Origin: Amphiura filiformis
Lineage: Eukaryota > Echinodermata > Ophiuroidea > Amphilepidida > Amphiuridae
Direction: 5' to 3'
Length of the DNA: 64,000 nucleotides
Assembly: GCF_039555335.1 (NCBI RefSeq)
Contig: NC_092640.1
Span: 32,047,887 to 32,111,886, forward strand
The notes beneath the pieces were generated by a model. It was not told the DNA's origin, did not search any database, and saw only the letters and a program-made list of their open reading frames with translations. Shown here in pieces: positions 35,149 to 46,624 of the stretch. Numbering within the stretch: the first letter of the stretch is position 1; every line of letters begins with the position of its first letter. The position numbers and the translations under genes are program-made.

Positions 35149-36496
35149 CGAGGGTTGGTCAATAATATCCCGCAACCATTATTTATCTCCGCTCATGCAT
35201 GACTTAGATGATTGTTACTTACGATCAATAAAGTTTTTACCTTTGTCTTTCAAAACGCACAACAATTAGTATCAGAGTACCTTTAATCTCATTTGCATAA
35301 AGTCATTGCTATATGTACACTGACAATTGTCAACATTGGCGAGAAATTTGAATTGGCTTTGAGGAACGTGTAATAAAAAGAATCAGAAGTAAGGACCAAA
35401 GCAGTTTACAAGCCTTACTTTTGGTATGAGGTAATCTGAGTATATTCAATTGATAATTGTGAAAGAAGAAATGTATCCGTCAACAGATGAGGAAAGGGAC
35501 CGTCTTTGAACTTCACCAAAAATAGGCCTATAACAACAAGCAAAAATGGTGTAAAAATCGCGAAAAAGAGCCCACACGGCAGAAGAAAGAATCCAAATTA
35601 TCTCCAAAATAAAACAAAACCAAATATGATTATTGGTATGGTATGAGGGATCATAGTCAGGACAATAGAATCTGTTGCAATAAAAATAGAAATATGCGCA
35701 TGCGTTGATGGTATGCATTATTGAAAGTACCAAAAATGTATGAAAAAAGTAAAAATTCATCAAAAACGCGCTAAAAATATGACTAATACAAGGTTTGCGG
35801 AACAGTAGCTGTGTGAGTGAATTGCTATACCAAGTCTTATGCTAAAATTAGACACACCTTTCGAAATGCAAATCTCTTATTCAATACAGATCCTCTCTAT
35901 GGTGTGCTACTTTAATTACAAAAAACAAGACCTTTTGAAATTAAGGGTTCATTAAGAAAGAAATGTTTATGGTTTCACCACTGGGACCTCCCTTTTTATA
36001 ATCAGTAGATACCCAATCAAACTAGGTACCATTGGTTAAATTTTGTCATCGATTAATCTTTCTATCTCTTATTATGTAAAGAACAATGGGTGATAAAGCC
36101 TACTCAAAATTGGAGATATTCAACACGATTTCTTTTCTTTAATAAAATTGGATATGTCTAAAAAGAGTCCAGCATCATGCCTATGTTATCGGTTTATAAA
36201 GCTGCAAAAACCGTGCCAGATTCTATACTTTTATTCTCGAGATATTTGGAATTATGTAACAATACCTCAATTTGGCGCGAGATTTTCTTGACTACTTTTC
36301 ACCATAAATCAGGCAGTGCCCATACGCTATTGTGTTTATGCTAATGTCATGACGTAATCAAGAATTCAGCATCGCTAATACATATTCTTTTTGAAAGACA
36401 AAAGTACAAACTTGAATTTAGCGTAAGTAACAGCCATCCAAGTCATGCATGAGCGGAGATACACCATAGTTGCGGGAACTTATTGACCAGCCCTCG
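35149..36496. mobile_element. Mariner-like element, 1.35 kb, no transposase recognised
   Basis: Flanked by TA (35147-35148 and 36497-36498). The ends 'cgagggttggtcaata' and 'tattgaccagccctcg' begin inverted repeats of about 100 bp (sharing 'tctccgctcatgcatgactt'). The length equals a full mariner (~1.3 kb), and the end motif is mariner-like. However, I could not find a mariner transposase motif in any frame. The only sizeable frame is a hydrophobic 105-residue one on the minus strand. Confidence 0.8.
35446..35763 (-). CDS. Hydrophobic 105-residue open frame in the mariner-like element
   Basis: Unrecognised. The frame begins MMNFYFFHTFLVL and has two or three hydrophobic stretches (roughly residues 3-30, 46-75), separated by a Cys/Tyr-rich segment NRFYCPDYDPSYHTNNHIW. 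It ends with a more polar tail, EVQRRSLSSSVDGY. It shows none of the mariner transposase motifs. The AT-rich template favours Phe, Ile and Tyr codons, so chance is a strong alternative. It lies between the inverted ends, with no other frame beside it. Confidence 0.15.
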   Translation of the reverse strand: MMNFYFFHTFLVLSIMHTINACAYFYFYCNRFYCPDYDPSYHTNNHIWFCFILEIIWILSSAVWALFRDFYTIFACCYRPIFGEVQRRSLSSSVDGYISSFTIIN

Positions 36497-36736
36497 TATA
36501 GACCTACATTCATGTCGTGACTAAGTATAATAATCCCTCTAAAAGGAGCAGCTTTACGTGCACCATGCAGGTAAAGGGAAAAAGCAAAGACCTCGCTTTA
36601 TCACTGATTAAAGTATGAAGATATTTACGACGAGTATGACAGACCTCGAAAATTGCTGACAGCCAAAGACAATGACTCCGATGAAACCATGCCAGTTCAC
36701 CGCTACACGTTACCAAGGAAACATACAGATATGGTT

Positions 36737-37008
36737 TAACCCTAACAAGTAACATGCTTTTTTTGCTATCGGAAGACAGAGAAGGAACGAAAAAGGAGAG
36801 AAGATGAAGAAAGATTACACTTGGCACCCCCGGGAATTGACCCCGGGACCCCGGGACGCACACAATCACCGACCTCATGCCACGGGGGAGTCGCTTGCCC
36901 GGCCAGCGACTTGGTGCCCATAAATGACTTCGGGTGATTGCGCAATGCCATCACGTGGAATGCATACATGCGCAGTGGTTTTCCTTGTAAGATTTTGTAA
37001 GATTTAAA
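36737..37008 (-). mobile_element. SINE of a second family
   Basis: It shares with 56545-56845 the order 'ggagagaagatga', 'cacttggcac', the box B region and 'acatgcgcagtggtttt'. Here box B is degenerate ('ggtcaattccc' on the minus strand). It interrupts a 1.08-kb unit: the flanking 'atatggttt' and 'aatttgacaaaata' are adjacent in other units. Confidence 0.72.
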
Positions 37009-37339
37009 GGCGTTAGGGAAGAATTTGACAAAATATTAGAAAATAAGAAGATATAGTTATTGTTTCTCCCGTTTCGCCATAAAAAAAAGAAAGAAAAGTT
37101 TAGATAATTGGATGTAATAAATGACATAACGTCGGAAATCACAATGTTATTTGTGCAAAAGATTTGATTCACAAAAATCTGAAATAATTGAGACAGTATC
37201 TGTCTAAATACGTACCTGACCAGAAAACTCGCATTCAGAGGATGTTTAAAAGGAGCGGCTTCACAAGTATCTTGCAGATAAAGGCAAAAATAAAGACCCT
37301 GCCTTTTTTGTTTATCACTAATAGGCTACGAAAAACATC

Positions 37340-37802
37340 CTGTTCTACGGGCCGACGGACCTTTGTTCTCCTCTAGAGGAATTATATGCCTTGTCATGGC
37401 GAGACAGTTTCTTGTAACTGTACACTACCAACTATATTTCAGAATGTAACATGCAATGAAACTCATATTTGTGATGAAATAGATTCTAGGTAAGGCCATG
37501 TAAATAAGACATCGAGGATTTGTTTCACACGTTTAACGTCTTCTCGATCTGATATGTCGAAGCAGAAATACGTCTGGTCGAAGTAAGTGGATCACAGTGT
37601 AGTAGAAGTGAACAAAAGGACTAAAAGGGGAATAACCCGCTTCAGGGATGGATAAAAAAAGTGATGGGAGAGGAAGGAAGCTAATGTGAAGGAACATGAA
37701 CAATGAATACTCATTATCATGATTTTCACAAACTTTTTACGTTCATTTTGAACATGATCATGATGTTAACATCATGATCATGTTCAAGTAGAAATGAATT
37801 GT
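37340..37802. repeat. Inverted copy of the 1.08-kb unit, part 1
   Basis: The landmarks of the array appear in reverse complement ('cgagacagtttcttgt', 'tgatgaaatagattctagg', 'ggatcacagtg', 'agggatggataaa'). The palindrome 'catgatcatgatgttaacat' lies near 37750. Confidence 0.8.
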
Positions 37803-38335
37803 AACACTAAAATTGGCAGGACATCTTACCAAAGCCATCTGACAAAACCTCCTGGAAAGCTCTAGATGACTTACTATATGAAGTCCCCCCCCCATATGTT
37901 AGGAGGATTCCAGAGGAACAGCTTGACAATTTGGAAATGTATGTCTACAAGAAACTCGGAAAAGTGAATTTGGTGTGAAACCGCAATCCTCCAAGACTTT
38001 TGCTATGAAATCTCAAAGGAGTCATCAACGCATAAAATTGGAAGTGCCTAAAGAAAGATATAACTTCAGCAAGCTGTACGTGAAAAAGAAAAAAAAAGAA
38101 GATTGAAGATACCAAGAAAGAATTCCATAAGCTTGTTAGACTCCATAATAAGATCCGTAAATTTGAGTTAAAGCAGAGAGAAATGCTGAACAAATCCCAG
38201 CAAGAGGTGCGTGACAATTCTCACCAAGTTTCAAAGAAGATCTTCAATAACAACCAAGATCAACAACCATCATTTCAAAAGCCAAAATACTTCAAAAACC
38301 CTGATGGACTATTCAGATATTGCCATCCACCAGGG
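37803..38335 (+). pseudogene. Non-LTR retrotransposon ORF fragment (linker upstream of RT)
   Basis: Broken coding sequence. One frame reads LPKPSDKTSWKALDDLLYEV and VPPPYVRRIPEEQLDNLEMY near 37825-37935. After frame changes and stops, other segments continue with KEFHKLVRLHNKIRKFELKQ (from ~38118) and FQKPKYFKNPDGLF (~38275-38318). The charged helix followed by F-x-KPKYF-xNP is what precedes the reverse transcriptase in LINE-type polyproteins. No catalytic motif is present, so the class assignment is an inference. Copies of the 1.08-kb repeat flank it on both sides in the same inverted orientation, so it inserted into, or was carried with, that repeat. Confidence 0.55.
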
Positions 38336-38945
38336 ATGGATAAAGAAAGTGATAGAAGAGGAAGGAAGCTAACGTGAAGGAACATGAGCAATGAATAATC
38401 ATTATCATCAGATCATGATTTTAATTTTCAATGTTCACTTAAACATGATCCTGATATTATCATGAGATGATGAACACGATTTATGCTAAATTGAAAGCAA
38501 CTATGAATTCTCCGTGTTTATTTCAACACTACACAAAACATACTCCATATTTATTATTGAACAGCATTTGATGAAACCCTTTGTCGCCTGAACCTTGGAA
38601 GAACAATCCCCATTTTTGTGCCATTTTCCGGTCTCAACTATTTCAGATTTTGAAATCAAATATTTGCACAAATGACATTGTGATTTCCGGCGTTGTGTCA
38701 CGTTTATTACACCCAGTATCTTAACTTTTCTTTTTATGTCGAAACCCCGGTCGAAACGTTTAGAAACGATTTAACGATATCCTCTTCTCTTCTATGATTT
38801 TGTCAAATTTATTTAAACCACAGTTTGTACGTTTCCTTGGTAACCTGTAACGGTGAACTGGTATGGTTTCATCGGAGTCATTGTCTTCGGCTGTCAGCAA
38901 TTTCGCTGTCATACTCATCGCAAGTATCGTCATCTTTAAGGCGAC
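38336..38945. repeat. Inverted copy of the 1.08-kb unit, part 2
   Basis: Reverse-complement landmarks: 'gaggaaggaagctaacgtga', 'acgtttccttggtaacctgt', 'tggtttcatcggagtcatt'. It is another partial unit. Confidence 0.8.
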
Positions 38946-39290
38946 CAAAAAAACCCAGAATTTGCGTTTTGGTTTTGCTTTTCAAATGTTGCTAAAATCA
39001 TGTAATCAGACGTTTGGGCTGAAAATGTTTAGAAAATATGCCTACAAGAATCTTTTCAGATTTTGCTGAAATTTTAGGGTAATAGACCAACCAATCCTAC
39101 TTAATACGTTAAATAGCATTCGTTCTGATAGCAGTGGCGTGTCCGGGTGGGGGGCTCTTTGGTTGCTGAAGCCCCCGCACTTAAAAAATCATGTAAAATC
39201 AGCCGGTTTTTTGGCGATTTTAGCCATTAGGCCCTAAGCCCCCCGCAAAACTCTGAAAGCCCCTCTGATCCCCACGCAGGAAAAGATCCT
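38946..39290. other. No gene seen
   Basis: Non-coding. The stretch 39120-39300 is rich in 'agccccc' words and may be a remnant of a CCCC-ended repeat. Confidence 0.4.
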
Positions 39291-40900
39291 GGACACGCCG
39301 GTGGATAGATACACATACCCAGAGCATGTTTCGTTGCATTAAATATTCTTAAATGCAGTCGTACTACATACGTGTCGTGACAAAGTATAATAATCCCTCG
39401 AAAATGAGTGGCTTCATATGTATCATGCAGGTAAAGGCAAAAGTAAAGACCCCGCTTTATCACTGATTAAAGGATGAAGATATTCTCGATGAGTATGACA
39501 GACCTCGAAAATTGCTGACAGCCGCAAGACAATGACTCCGATGAAACCGTGCCAGTTCACCGTTACACGTTACCAAGGAAACGTACAAATATAAATGTGG
39601 TTTAAATAAATTGGACAAAATACTAGAATTTTTTTGTTTTTCTTGCCTCGGACACATCATTTGGGTATAAAGGACAGGGCATTAAACTTTATTTTTGAAG
39701 TATAGGCAAAATAAAAACCCTGCTTTATCACTGATGGAGGATGAAGATATTTGCGTCGACAGATATCGAAAACCGCTGACAGCCGCAAGAAAATGACTCC
39801 GATGAAACCATGTCAGTTCACCCCTACACGTTACCAAGGAAACGTACAAATGTGGTTCAAATAAATTTGACAAAATACTAGAAGAGAAGAGGATATCTAC
39901 AAATTATTTGTGAATGTTTCTGCATAAAAAGAACGTTTAGATACTGGATATAATTAAATGACCAAACGTCGGAAATCGCATTGTCATTTGTGGAAAAGAT
40001 TCGATTTGAAAATCTGAAAGAGTTGAACAGAATCTGTGAGGACATTCATCTGGGCTTCCGGCTAGATCATCTGGCCGGAAAAAGACAAAAAACAACAACT
40101 GTGCATTAATCTTCCAAGGCTTAGAAACAAAAGGTTTCTGTAAAAGCTGTAAGCATGGTAAGTGTTGTACAAATCTTAGATGGTCCTACCTTATCTATAA
40201 TAGGTTTCATTGCCGCGACATTGCGAGTTATGGAATTGCATGATATTCATCAACATGCCGTCTTTTTTCTTGCAAATTATGCATGCAGTATAGTATAATA
40301 ATTATGTTCATCACTTCATTTTTTTACGTTTTCTAAACGTTTTTACTGCCTCGGACACATCATTTGGGTGTAAAGGACAGGGCATTAAACTTTATTTTCA
40401 GGCGGCGGTATCATTTCTGCGTAATTATAGAATGGCGGCCATGTTTGTTCAGATATACCACTTTATTTCTGAAGTATAGGCCAAATAAAGACCCTGCTAT
40501 ATCACTGGAGGATGAAGATACTTGCGTCGATATCGAAAACCGCTGACAGCCGCAAGAAAATGACTCCGATGAAACCATGCCAGTTCACCGTTACACGTTA
40601 CCAAGGAAACGTACAAATGTGGTTCCAATAAATTCGGGAATAAATTTGACAAAATACTAGAAGTAAAGAGGATATCTACAAATTATTTGTTAATGTTTCT
40701 GCATAAAAAGAACGTTTGGATACTGGATATAATTAAATGACCAAACGTCGGAAATCGCATTGTCATTTGTGTAAAAGATTTGATTTCAAAATCTGTAATA
40801 GTTGGACAGTATCTGTAATGACATCTATCTGGCCGGAAAAGACCAGAAAAAGGGCATTCTTCTTGAAGGTATATGCAACTTTCCAAAATTTCCAACGTTT
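39291..40900. repeat. Three further partial copies of the 1.08-kb unit
   Basis: Forward copies lie at about 39300-39650, 39690-40190 and 40480-40870, each with 'atgactccgatgaaacc', 'ttaccaaggaaacgtacaaa' and (second and third) 'gatactggatataattaaat'. A duplicated 'ctcggacacatcatttgggt' sequence introduces the second and third. The ladder-like order suggests local duplications. Confidence 0.8.
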
Positions 40901-42085
40901 TGAACATTACCAAATTGTGTCTGTATCTGTAACGCCCCGGGCCGAGGATAACGCCCTGGGTTAACGCTTAGTTTCATCTTAATTTCAGGTTTAAGATTAA
41001 AGCAAGCTAGAGTTAGGGTTTACGATTGGGGCCGGGGTTAGAGTTTGGGCGATGTCTAGGCCCCGGGAAGGCACGCGCACATCATCAATTTTGATGGGTA
41101 TATTATTTTCCCCCGCATTAGAATATGATGGGTTTTTGGGAGCTGACAACGTACCGGTAAAAAGGAGTCTTTCGGAGCTGGGAACGGTCAAGATCTCAGG
41201 TCAAATTCAAAAGTCTTTCTTAGCTTTTCTTGGCTCTCGGGTTGAAATTGCCTCGAAAAAGCGAGACATGAGAAGAACGGACAATTTATGGGTCTTTAAG
41301 AGCTAAAATGGTCAAAATCAAAAATCATGGGACTGTTAGCGCTCTGTTTTGGTAAAATTCAGGGGTCTTGTGCGGTTCAAAAATTTGATCTTTCCGGGAG
41401 CATGCACACGCGGTCTTTGTGTTGAGTTCCCCCCACCACCCCCACCTCATGGTTACGGGGATAGGCCTAATCAAGGTAAGGTCAGTGTCAGTTTTAGGTT
41501 TTTGAAATTGGCAGGCGATACAAAATAAGACGCAGTATGTAACATCAAATCGTTGTAGCTTACGGATCTTGATCTTATTTTGGAATGTTTTTCTTAGAAT
41601 GTTTTGCACATGAAAACATGATGCATTTGCCGATACACCCGTATCAAAACAAAAACCGACCCATGTTTCTAAACCATATCATTTTGCCTTAATTGGTACC
41701 CGGCTTTAAACGATATAACAAGAAAAGGAAATGTAACCTTTTGGAAGAAAAAATATAACAAAAATTACGTCTGGGTGAGAAAAGTTTCACTTTGGGCGTG
41801 ACTCGGAAATAACAAGGAAAGACAACTTAGTTATGTCAGGTTTAAGTTTAGCTTTGTGTTCTACCTCCACCTCATCTCATGGGACAAAGGCACACGAGAA
41901 AAACATGACTTCCCATGATGCTTTACGTGAAACTGAATGAGCTAAATACAGGCGCGTACCCGGGACGGGGGGGGGTCCGAATTGCACAAAACTATGCTGA
42001 TTTTGTATGCATGTTTTTGCACAAACACGCTGGGTGCAAACGTTCCCTAAAAAACCCTAGTATACCAGTAAAATAATATAGCTTA
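40901..42085. other. No gene seen
   Basis: Includes a GC-richer stretch with 'gggttagagtttggg' near 41036 and a G9 run at 41970. The 84- and 94-residue frames (41052, 41325) have no recognisable domain. Confidence 0.45.
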
Positions 42086-42551
42086 ATTAAAGCCATATTA
42101 TAACATTTTCATACAAAATAGATTAGCATTTCTTTGCCATAAAATGATAGTTTTTACTGTCAGATATATCCCCTTCAGATATAACAACTACGGCAAAGCA
42201 AAGAAATTGGAATTTACTACCAGCGCATATGTCGCCAATACATACCACTCCTTCGGTCATGTTATGGTACGACCCTTTGCTGTGTAGATCACCGTCCCGC
42301 ACGTCGTGTACGTACTGTGTGTTATGAACATCGTGTATGCATTCGACTAATAATTCCATCGTAATAATAAAACGCCGGTTCCGTCGGGTTTTTTTCAAAA
42401 TCTCGGATTTTGACAAAACTACAGCACCTAGAGTCTTGATTTTTGCAGGGTATATTGGTTTAATAAAGTACAATATAATCGTGTAAAAAAATAATTTAAA
42501 AACATCAATGAGGGCGTCCTCCTCAGCAAATGTTATAATATGGCTTTAATA
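42086..42551. mobile_element. TIR element, AAAGCCATATTATAACATTT ends
   Basis: The 20-bp left end 'aaagccatattataacattt' is matched inverted at the right end ('aaatgttataatatggcttt'), and both are flanked by TTAA-like sequence. The interior carries a 116-residue minus-strand frame (42123-42473) with no known domain; it may be fortuitous. Confidence 0.78.
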
Positions 42552-42829
42552 GAACCTTGCTATAATCATAATTCTTTTCTTGGTGGTCAGTTATAAAACA
42601 CGTATACCTTAAACCACATAGTCAAAAATAATTGCTTAACTTTGGCAATATTACACATGATGCGGATTGTTTTTTTAAGTAATGGGGTGGAGAAAGTAAA
42701 AACTAGGAGGGAATTCAGAAAACAATTGGCAATTTTTGCTCAACAAAGTGGGATTCGCGGCAAATGTTGGTTCTGACTTAGACTTCGAAGTCTCGTATCA
42801 TCCAGACAACTGATGGCACTATAACCACC
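42552..42829. other. No gene seen
   Basis: Nothing recognised. Confidence 0.4.
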
Positions 42830-43050
42830 CTCACACCCCCCCCCCCTTTCCCCACCCATCATTATTTTCAGTCAAAATATGATTTTTTTACTCGGGGACA
42901 GGGGTGGGGGGGGGGCATTGTTATTAATTAGGAAAAAAGGAAAAAAACAATCAAGACTGGGGGAATGGGGGAGGGGCAAAATTCAAGTTTTTTTGGGGGG
43001 GGGGGCAGATGGGGATTCCCCCATACCTCCCCTGTCACCACCACTGTGCA
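42830..43050. repeat. Poly-C / poly-G rich stretch
   Basis: A C13-type run near 42836-42848 is followed by several G runs (42900-42917, 42959-42976, 42998-43008). Four or more G-tracts on one strand could fold into a G-quadruplex. Confidence 0.7.
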
Positions 43051-43491
43051 TGATGGGATGCCATGAAACTCTCCTATGAGACAAAGGTGCGTGAAGGCAG
43101 GAAATGTTGCCACCACCGTTATTCCAAATTTCTTTTACTTTTCATCATTTATGTTCATCCATGACTGACAATGTTTCCTCGCCATTCTCGCGGGAGCAGT
43201 CCTTCTTGTAAACCTCAATTTATTGCTCCTATTAAAAGAACTGTGGTTGCGGCTCTTTCTTTTTTAAAATGTTATGATAACATCTACATGTTGTGTTGGG
43301 GGAAACGGAGGCTGTCAATAACATACGAGGACGCTAAAACTGGTTTTGTTGACCTGATAAATGAGTGGTGTATGATCCAACTCTCCTATGGGAACACCTC
43401 CCTGTAATAACGCAAGTCATTTTGTTTTCTGAAACCAAGTTTGATCATAGATCGTACGGTTTGATCCTCTTCTACAGTAGTTTGAGCATTT
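43051..43491. other. No gene seen
   Basis: A 78-residue plus-strand frame (43171-43407) has no recognisable domain. Confidence 0.4.
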
Positions 43492-43687
43492 GAAGAGCTT
43501 AGTTTCAAAACCCTTACATCACTTGAGCAATTTTGAGAACACATCATCAAAAAATCACTGATATATGGGGGTTGCAACAAAAGCTTTTGTTGAAAACCCC
43601 CTTATATCAGTGATTTTTTTGATCATTTTTTGATGTGTTCTCAAAGTTGCTCAAGTGGATGTAAGGCGTTTTGAAACTAAGCTCTTC
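43492..43687. repeat. Long hairpin (~95-bp arms)
   Basis: 'aagagcttagtttcaaaac' pairs with 'ttttgaaactaagctctt', and the arms run inward through 'gaacacatca' and 'atcactgatat' to the perfect centre 'acaaaagcttttgt'. It is a foldback element without visible target duplication. Confidence 0.85.
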
Positions 43688-43699
43688 ATTTGATGAATT

Positions 43700-43870
43700 G
43701 GCCTATTCCAGTTGAAATCCAAACACCTCTATGGAAGACATCCACACAGGGGGTGTAGATTTCAAATGGAGTCATCCATTCAGGTAACCCCGTTTGAAAT
43801 CCACACTCCCTGTGTGGAAGATTAAGATCATGTCTTCCATAGGGGGTGTATAGATTTCAACTGGAATAAC
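43700..43870. mobile_element. Hairpin MITE, family A
   Basis: Starts 'ggcctattccagttgaaatc' and ends 'gatttcaactggaataa'. It has the inner palindrome shared with the other copies. Confidence 0.85.
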
Positions 43871-43929
43871 TCGATTTATGTACAAATATCTATACTTTTG
43901 AACCTGAACTTTCCTTTCTTGTCCTCTAC

Positions 43930-44130
43930 ATGTAGAACCCTCACTCTTATGGTTCTATCAAGAATCAAAACAGGTTCTTTGAGCAAAAAAGATCCCTTTC
44001 TGGTTCTCTAAAGAACCATTTAAGATTTTACAGAACCCCTGAATGTTCTTCTAAGAACTAAAACCCTCACTGAATAGGTTAAAAGCTTGTCCAAAAACCG
44101 TTATAAAGATGAGGGTTCGTTTACCAAAAC
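43930..44130. repeat. Repeats of GGTTCT/AGAAC words
   Basis: 'ggttct' and 'agaac' words recur about every 15-25 bp, and 'aaccctcact' occurs twice. It looks like the core of a palindromic MITE. Boundaries are uncertain. Confidence 0.4.
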
Positions 44131-44204
44131 AATGTTCTAAACTTGTAGCCAGATTGTTTTCTGGAGTGTGGTATTTTCAAAATGTGGACTTTTTATGTGG
44201 ACCT

Positions 44205-44307
44205 TAATATTCCATACAGAGTCCATTTGAGATCTACACCCCCTCTGTGGGAGGTTAAGGTGATGTCTTCCATAGGGGGTTTATGGATTACAACTGGAAT
44301 AGCCCAT
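44205..44307. mobile_element. Hairpin MITE, family A, partial
   Basis: Contains 'tccatttgagatctacaccc', 'gtgatgtcttccataggggg' and the end 'aactggaatagccc', followed by ATT. The left arm is shortened. Confidence 0.75.
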
Positions 44308-44694
44308 TTCTCAGAGTGTAGGATGATCCTTACTAAAATCTTTGTATTCCAAAGCTATCAACCAAACACACCGTGTATCCTTCCAAAATCAACCCCCCCC
44401 CCTTTAGGTATCATTACAAAGATACAAAATTCAAGAAGATACAACTTTATTGTCTTGTTTGTCAAAATATTGTGAATTCCCCATTTTATTTTGCATAATT
44501 CTGTATACAAAATATGACAAGATTGTTGGTAATCAAGTAATACAAATAATATTAATTAGTACACTAATTATGTGACACTAATTTGACAACCTAACCAGGA
44601 ACTTTAATGATATCAATTTAGACCATGCCTCACTTGAAACAAAAAAGCATCCTTGACTTGCAGTGGATAGACTTGTCTTCTTCCCAGCAAACAC
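44308..44694. other. No gene seen
   Basis: Nothing recognised. Confidence 0.4.
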
Positions 44695-45312
44695 AAAAGT
44701 TTTCCAGAAAATGGTTTAATGTATTATTGGCTTATGTAAAGGGTATACAAAAGTTTTAACAAACATTTTTGAAAATGTTTTCCAAGCACAATAACATTTT
44801 GAAAATATTTTTTAAATGTTCTTGAAGTGTTTTATCATGTAAAACATTTTTCATGACTTTAAGGGCTTGGATTGCAAGTTTGCACAGTATTTTTTCTGGG
44901 ACATGAGAGTACATCAGACAAATCAAATTACATCATGAATAAGAGGAATTTTTTGAAATTTGCAATATGATACAAATTTTATGGCAAATTATTATAAAAT
45001 TTAGGTCTTTGTGGGAAAAAAATGTGTACCTTCAATATGAAAGGTGATTTTTTTTTAAATGTTGGTCAGCTTTTCCTCCCAGCTACATACAATTTAAGTA
45101 CATATCATTAGATTAATTTGATATCAGCAGGACATTCCTCGTATTCAGAATGTAATTCGATATGTCTGATGTGCTCTCATGTCCCAGAAAAACTGTCATT
45201 CAAATGTTTTTATCAAAACCAAAACACCTTTTTTTTTCTTTGAACAAGTTTGAACAAAACCAAAACACATTTACAACACCTAACATTTTAAAAACAATTT
45301 TGTCTTTGCTAG
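44695..45312. mobile_element. MITE (CCAGCAAACACAAAA ends) split by a TTAA element
   Basis: The left end 'ccagcaaacacaaaagtttt' and the right end 'ttttgtctttgctagg' are imperfect inverted repeats with 'aaacattttt'-rich arms. The middle is interrupted by 44863-45197. Confidence 0.65.
44863..45197. mobile_element. TTAA-element (GGG ends), decayed copy 3
   Basis: TTAA at 44859-44862 is followed by 'gggcttgg', then sequence matching the family ('ctgggacatgagag', 'acatcagaca', 'cagaatgtaattcgatatgt', 'tgtgctctcatgtccca'). The outer right end and its TTAA are lost. Confidence 0.75.
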
Positions 45313-45573
45313 GTTTAAATGTTCAGTAAAACGACTGGTTATATATTACCATCTTGTTTTGTTTTTTATTAAAACATGATTACATTTTGGCACAATTTCA
45401 CACAATAATTACAAAGTTACAACTAAAATAATTATTTCATGTTACAAAATATCACAGTTGGTTTCAACATAATGTAACCTGGTATCATGAAACGAGTCAC
45501 AAGTTGGTAGTTTCGAGACATCCTTATATTATTTGCGACTTAACGCTCATTTCGAGGTAGCAGGTCACATAAC
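45313..45573. other. No gene seen
   Basis: Nothing recognised. Confidence 0.35.
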
Positions 45574-45715
45574 GACTGCTCAGTGCCGAGGTGGGTAAGT
45601 GCAATAGCTGCCATGTGTAGCTGCCATGTGTAGATGAGTACAATATACTGTGTGTAAACTGCCAAATGTTCACAAGGCAGCTACTGCACTTAGCCACTTC
45701 TGGCACTGAGCAGTC
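45574..45715. repeat. Hairpin with GACTGCTCAGTGCC ends
   Basis: 'gactgctcagtgcc' and 'ggcactgagcagtc' are perfect complements, extended by 'gtaagtgcaatagctgcc' and 'ggcagctactgcacttag'. 'agctgccatgtgt' is duplicated inside. Confidence 0.8.
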
Positions 45716-46346
45716 AATATATGATTTGACAAACTTTATCTTTACATGTCAGATTCATTTCACAATACCAGCCTTGGAATCAAGTCCACCATGGCCAAGT
45801 CTGACGCAAATTGCGAGTTTAGTAGAGTCCGCATCAAGATCAAAAACCAATGTTTATTTCAGTTTTCTACTACCCATTCTGATTACTAGTATAGTGATCA
45901 GCTGCACCATATTGGACTTATTATTCTAAGCTTGTAAAAGTGTCATACCATCATGGGCTCTCTTGACATAACTGAAATTATAGTTCACTCCCGTAAAAAT
46001 CCCACCAATAAATAAAGGCACAGTCCCTGGGATTTGCAGAGGAGGGAGCTCTCTATTTGTAATTGTATGTAAAATAAGGCAAAGACAAAGGAGCACTGTT
46101 CACCATTAGGCGAATCTTTAAAGTATTTTATCGTCATGGATTACATACACACCTCTATTAAATTGATAGGATAGTGTATAAAATTATGCAATGATTATTT
46201 AATATAATGATATTTTAATTAATACAACATAATTTTAGCTTTATGTCAGGATTATTTGAGTAATTAATACCCACCATATTATACAACAAGTATGAAAATA
46301 GTTTAAACAAAAGTCTGGTGATTTTCTGGGTACAAAATAGGTATAA
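45716..46346. other. No gene seen
   Basis: The 87-residue plus-strand frame (45666-45929) is unrecognised. Confidence 0.4.
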
Positions 46347-46592
46347 GGCACCAGAAACAAATTAGTTCGATCTTTGGATCGACCTTCGATGTTGCTTCGA
46401 TGCTTGTTATTAATGAACTATCAACTAATTAATCAGAATTAACGCAAAATTTATATTGGTCAATATCACTACAGGCACAAATTAATATTTTATCACAATT
46501 AAAAATAGTTAATTAATTGATTTCATAAATATTAAGGACCGAACAAGCATCGCTGGTCGATCGAAAGATCAAACTAATTTGTTTCTTTTGCC
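46347..46592. mobile_element. PIF/Harbinger-type MITE (TAA duplication)
   Basis: 246 bp flanked by TAA on both sides (46344-46346, 46593-46595). The ends 'ggcaccagaaacaaattag' and 'ctaatttgtttcttttgcc' are inverted, and the arms continue with 'ttcgatc' words. The 3-bp TWA duplication and GGC start fit the PIF/Harbinger (Tourist) group. Confidence 0.82.
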
Positions 46593-46624
46593 TAATATGA
46601 TTGTAAAACTAAGTACATGGTATA

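Larger units (their letters stand above)
31200..37320. repeat. Array of ~1.08-kb tandem units with nested elements
   Basis: The landmark 'ctgcactgtg' recurs at about 31400, 32486 and 34228. The spacings are ~1,086 bp and, after removing a 662-bp insertion, ~1,076 bp. Other landmarks repeat in the same order: 'catcacagatta', 'aagaaactgtctcg', 'tataatccctc', 'atgactccgatgaaacca', 'ttaccaaggaaacgt' and 'gatactggatataat'. A fourth partial unit ends near 37320, where orientation flips. Insertions interrupt the units at 33058, 34558, 35149 and 36737. No intact gene is present. The minus-strand frames containing 'VSLVTC.GEL' recur only because the unit recurs. Confidence 0.85.

Noticed and set aside
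42123-42473. 116-residue minus-strand frame
   Set aside because: It sits between the inverted ends of 42086-42551 and shows no domain or known transposase motif.
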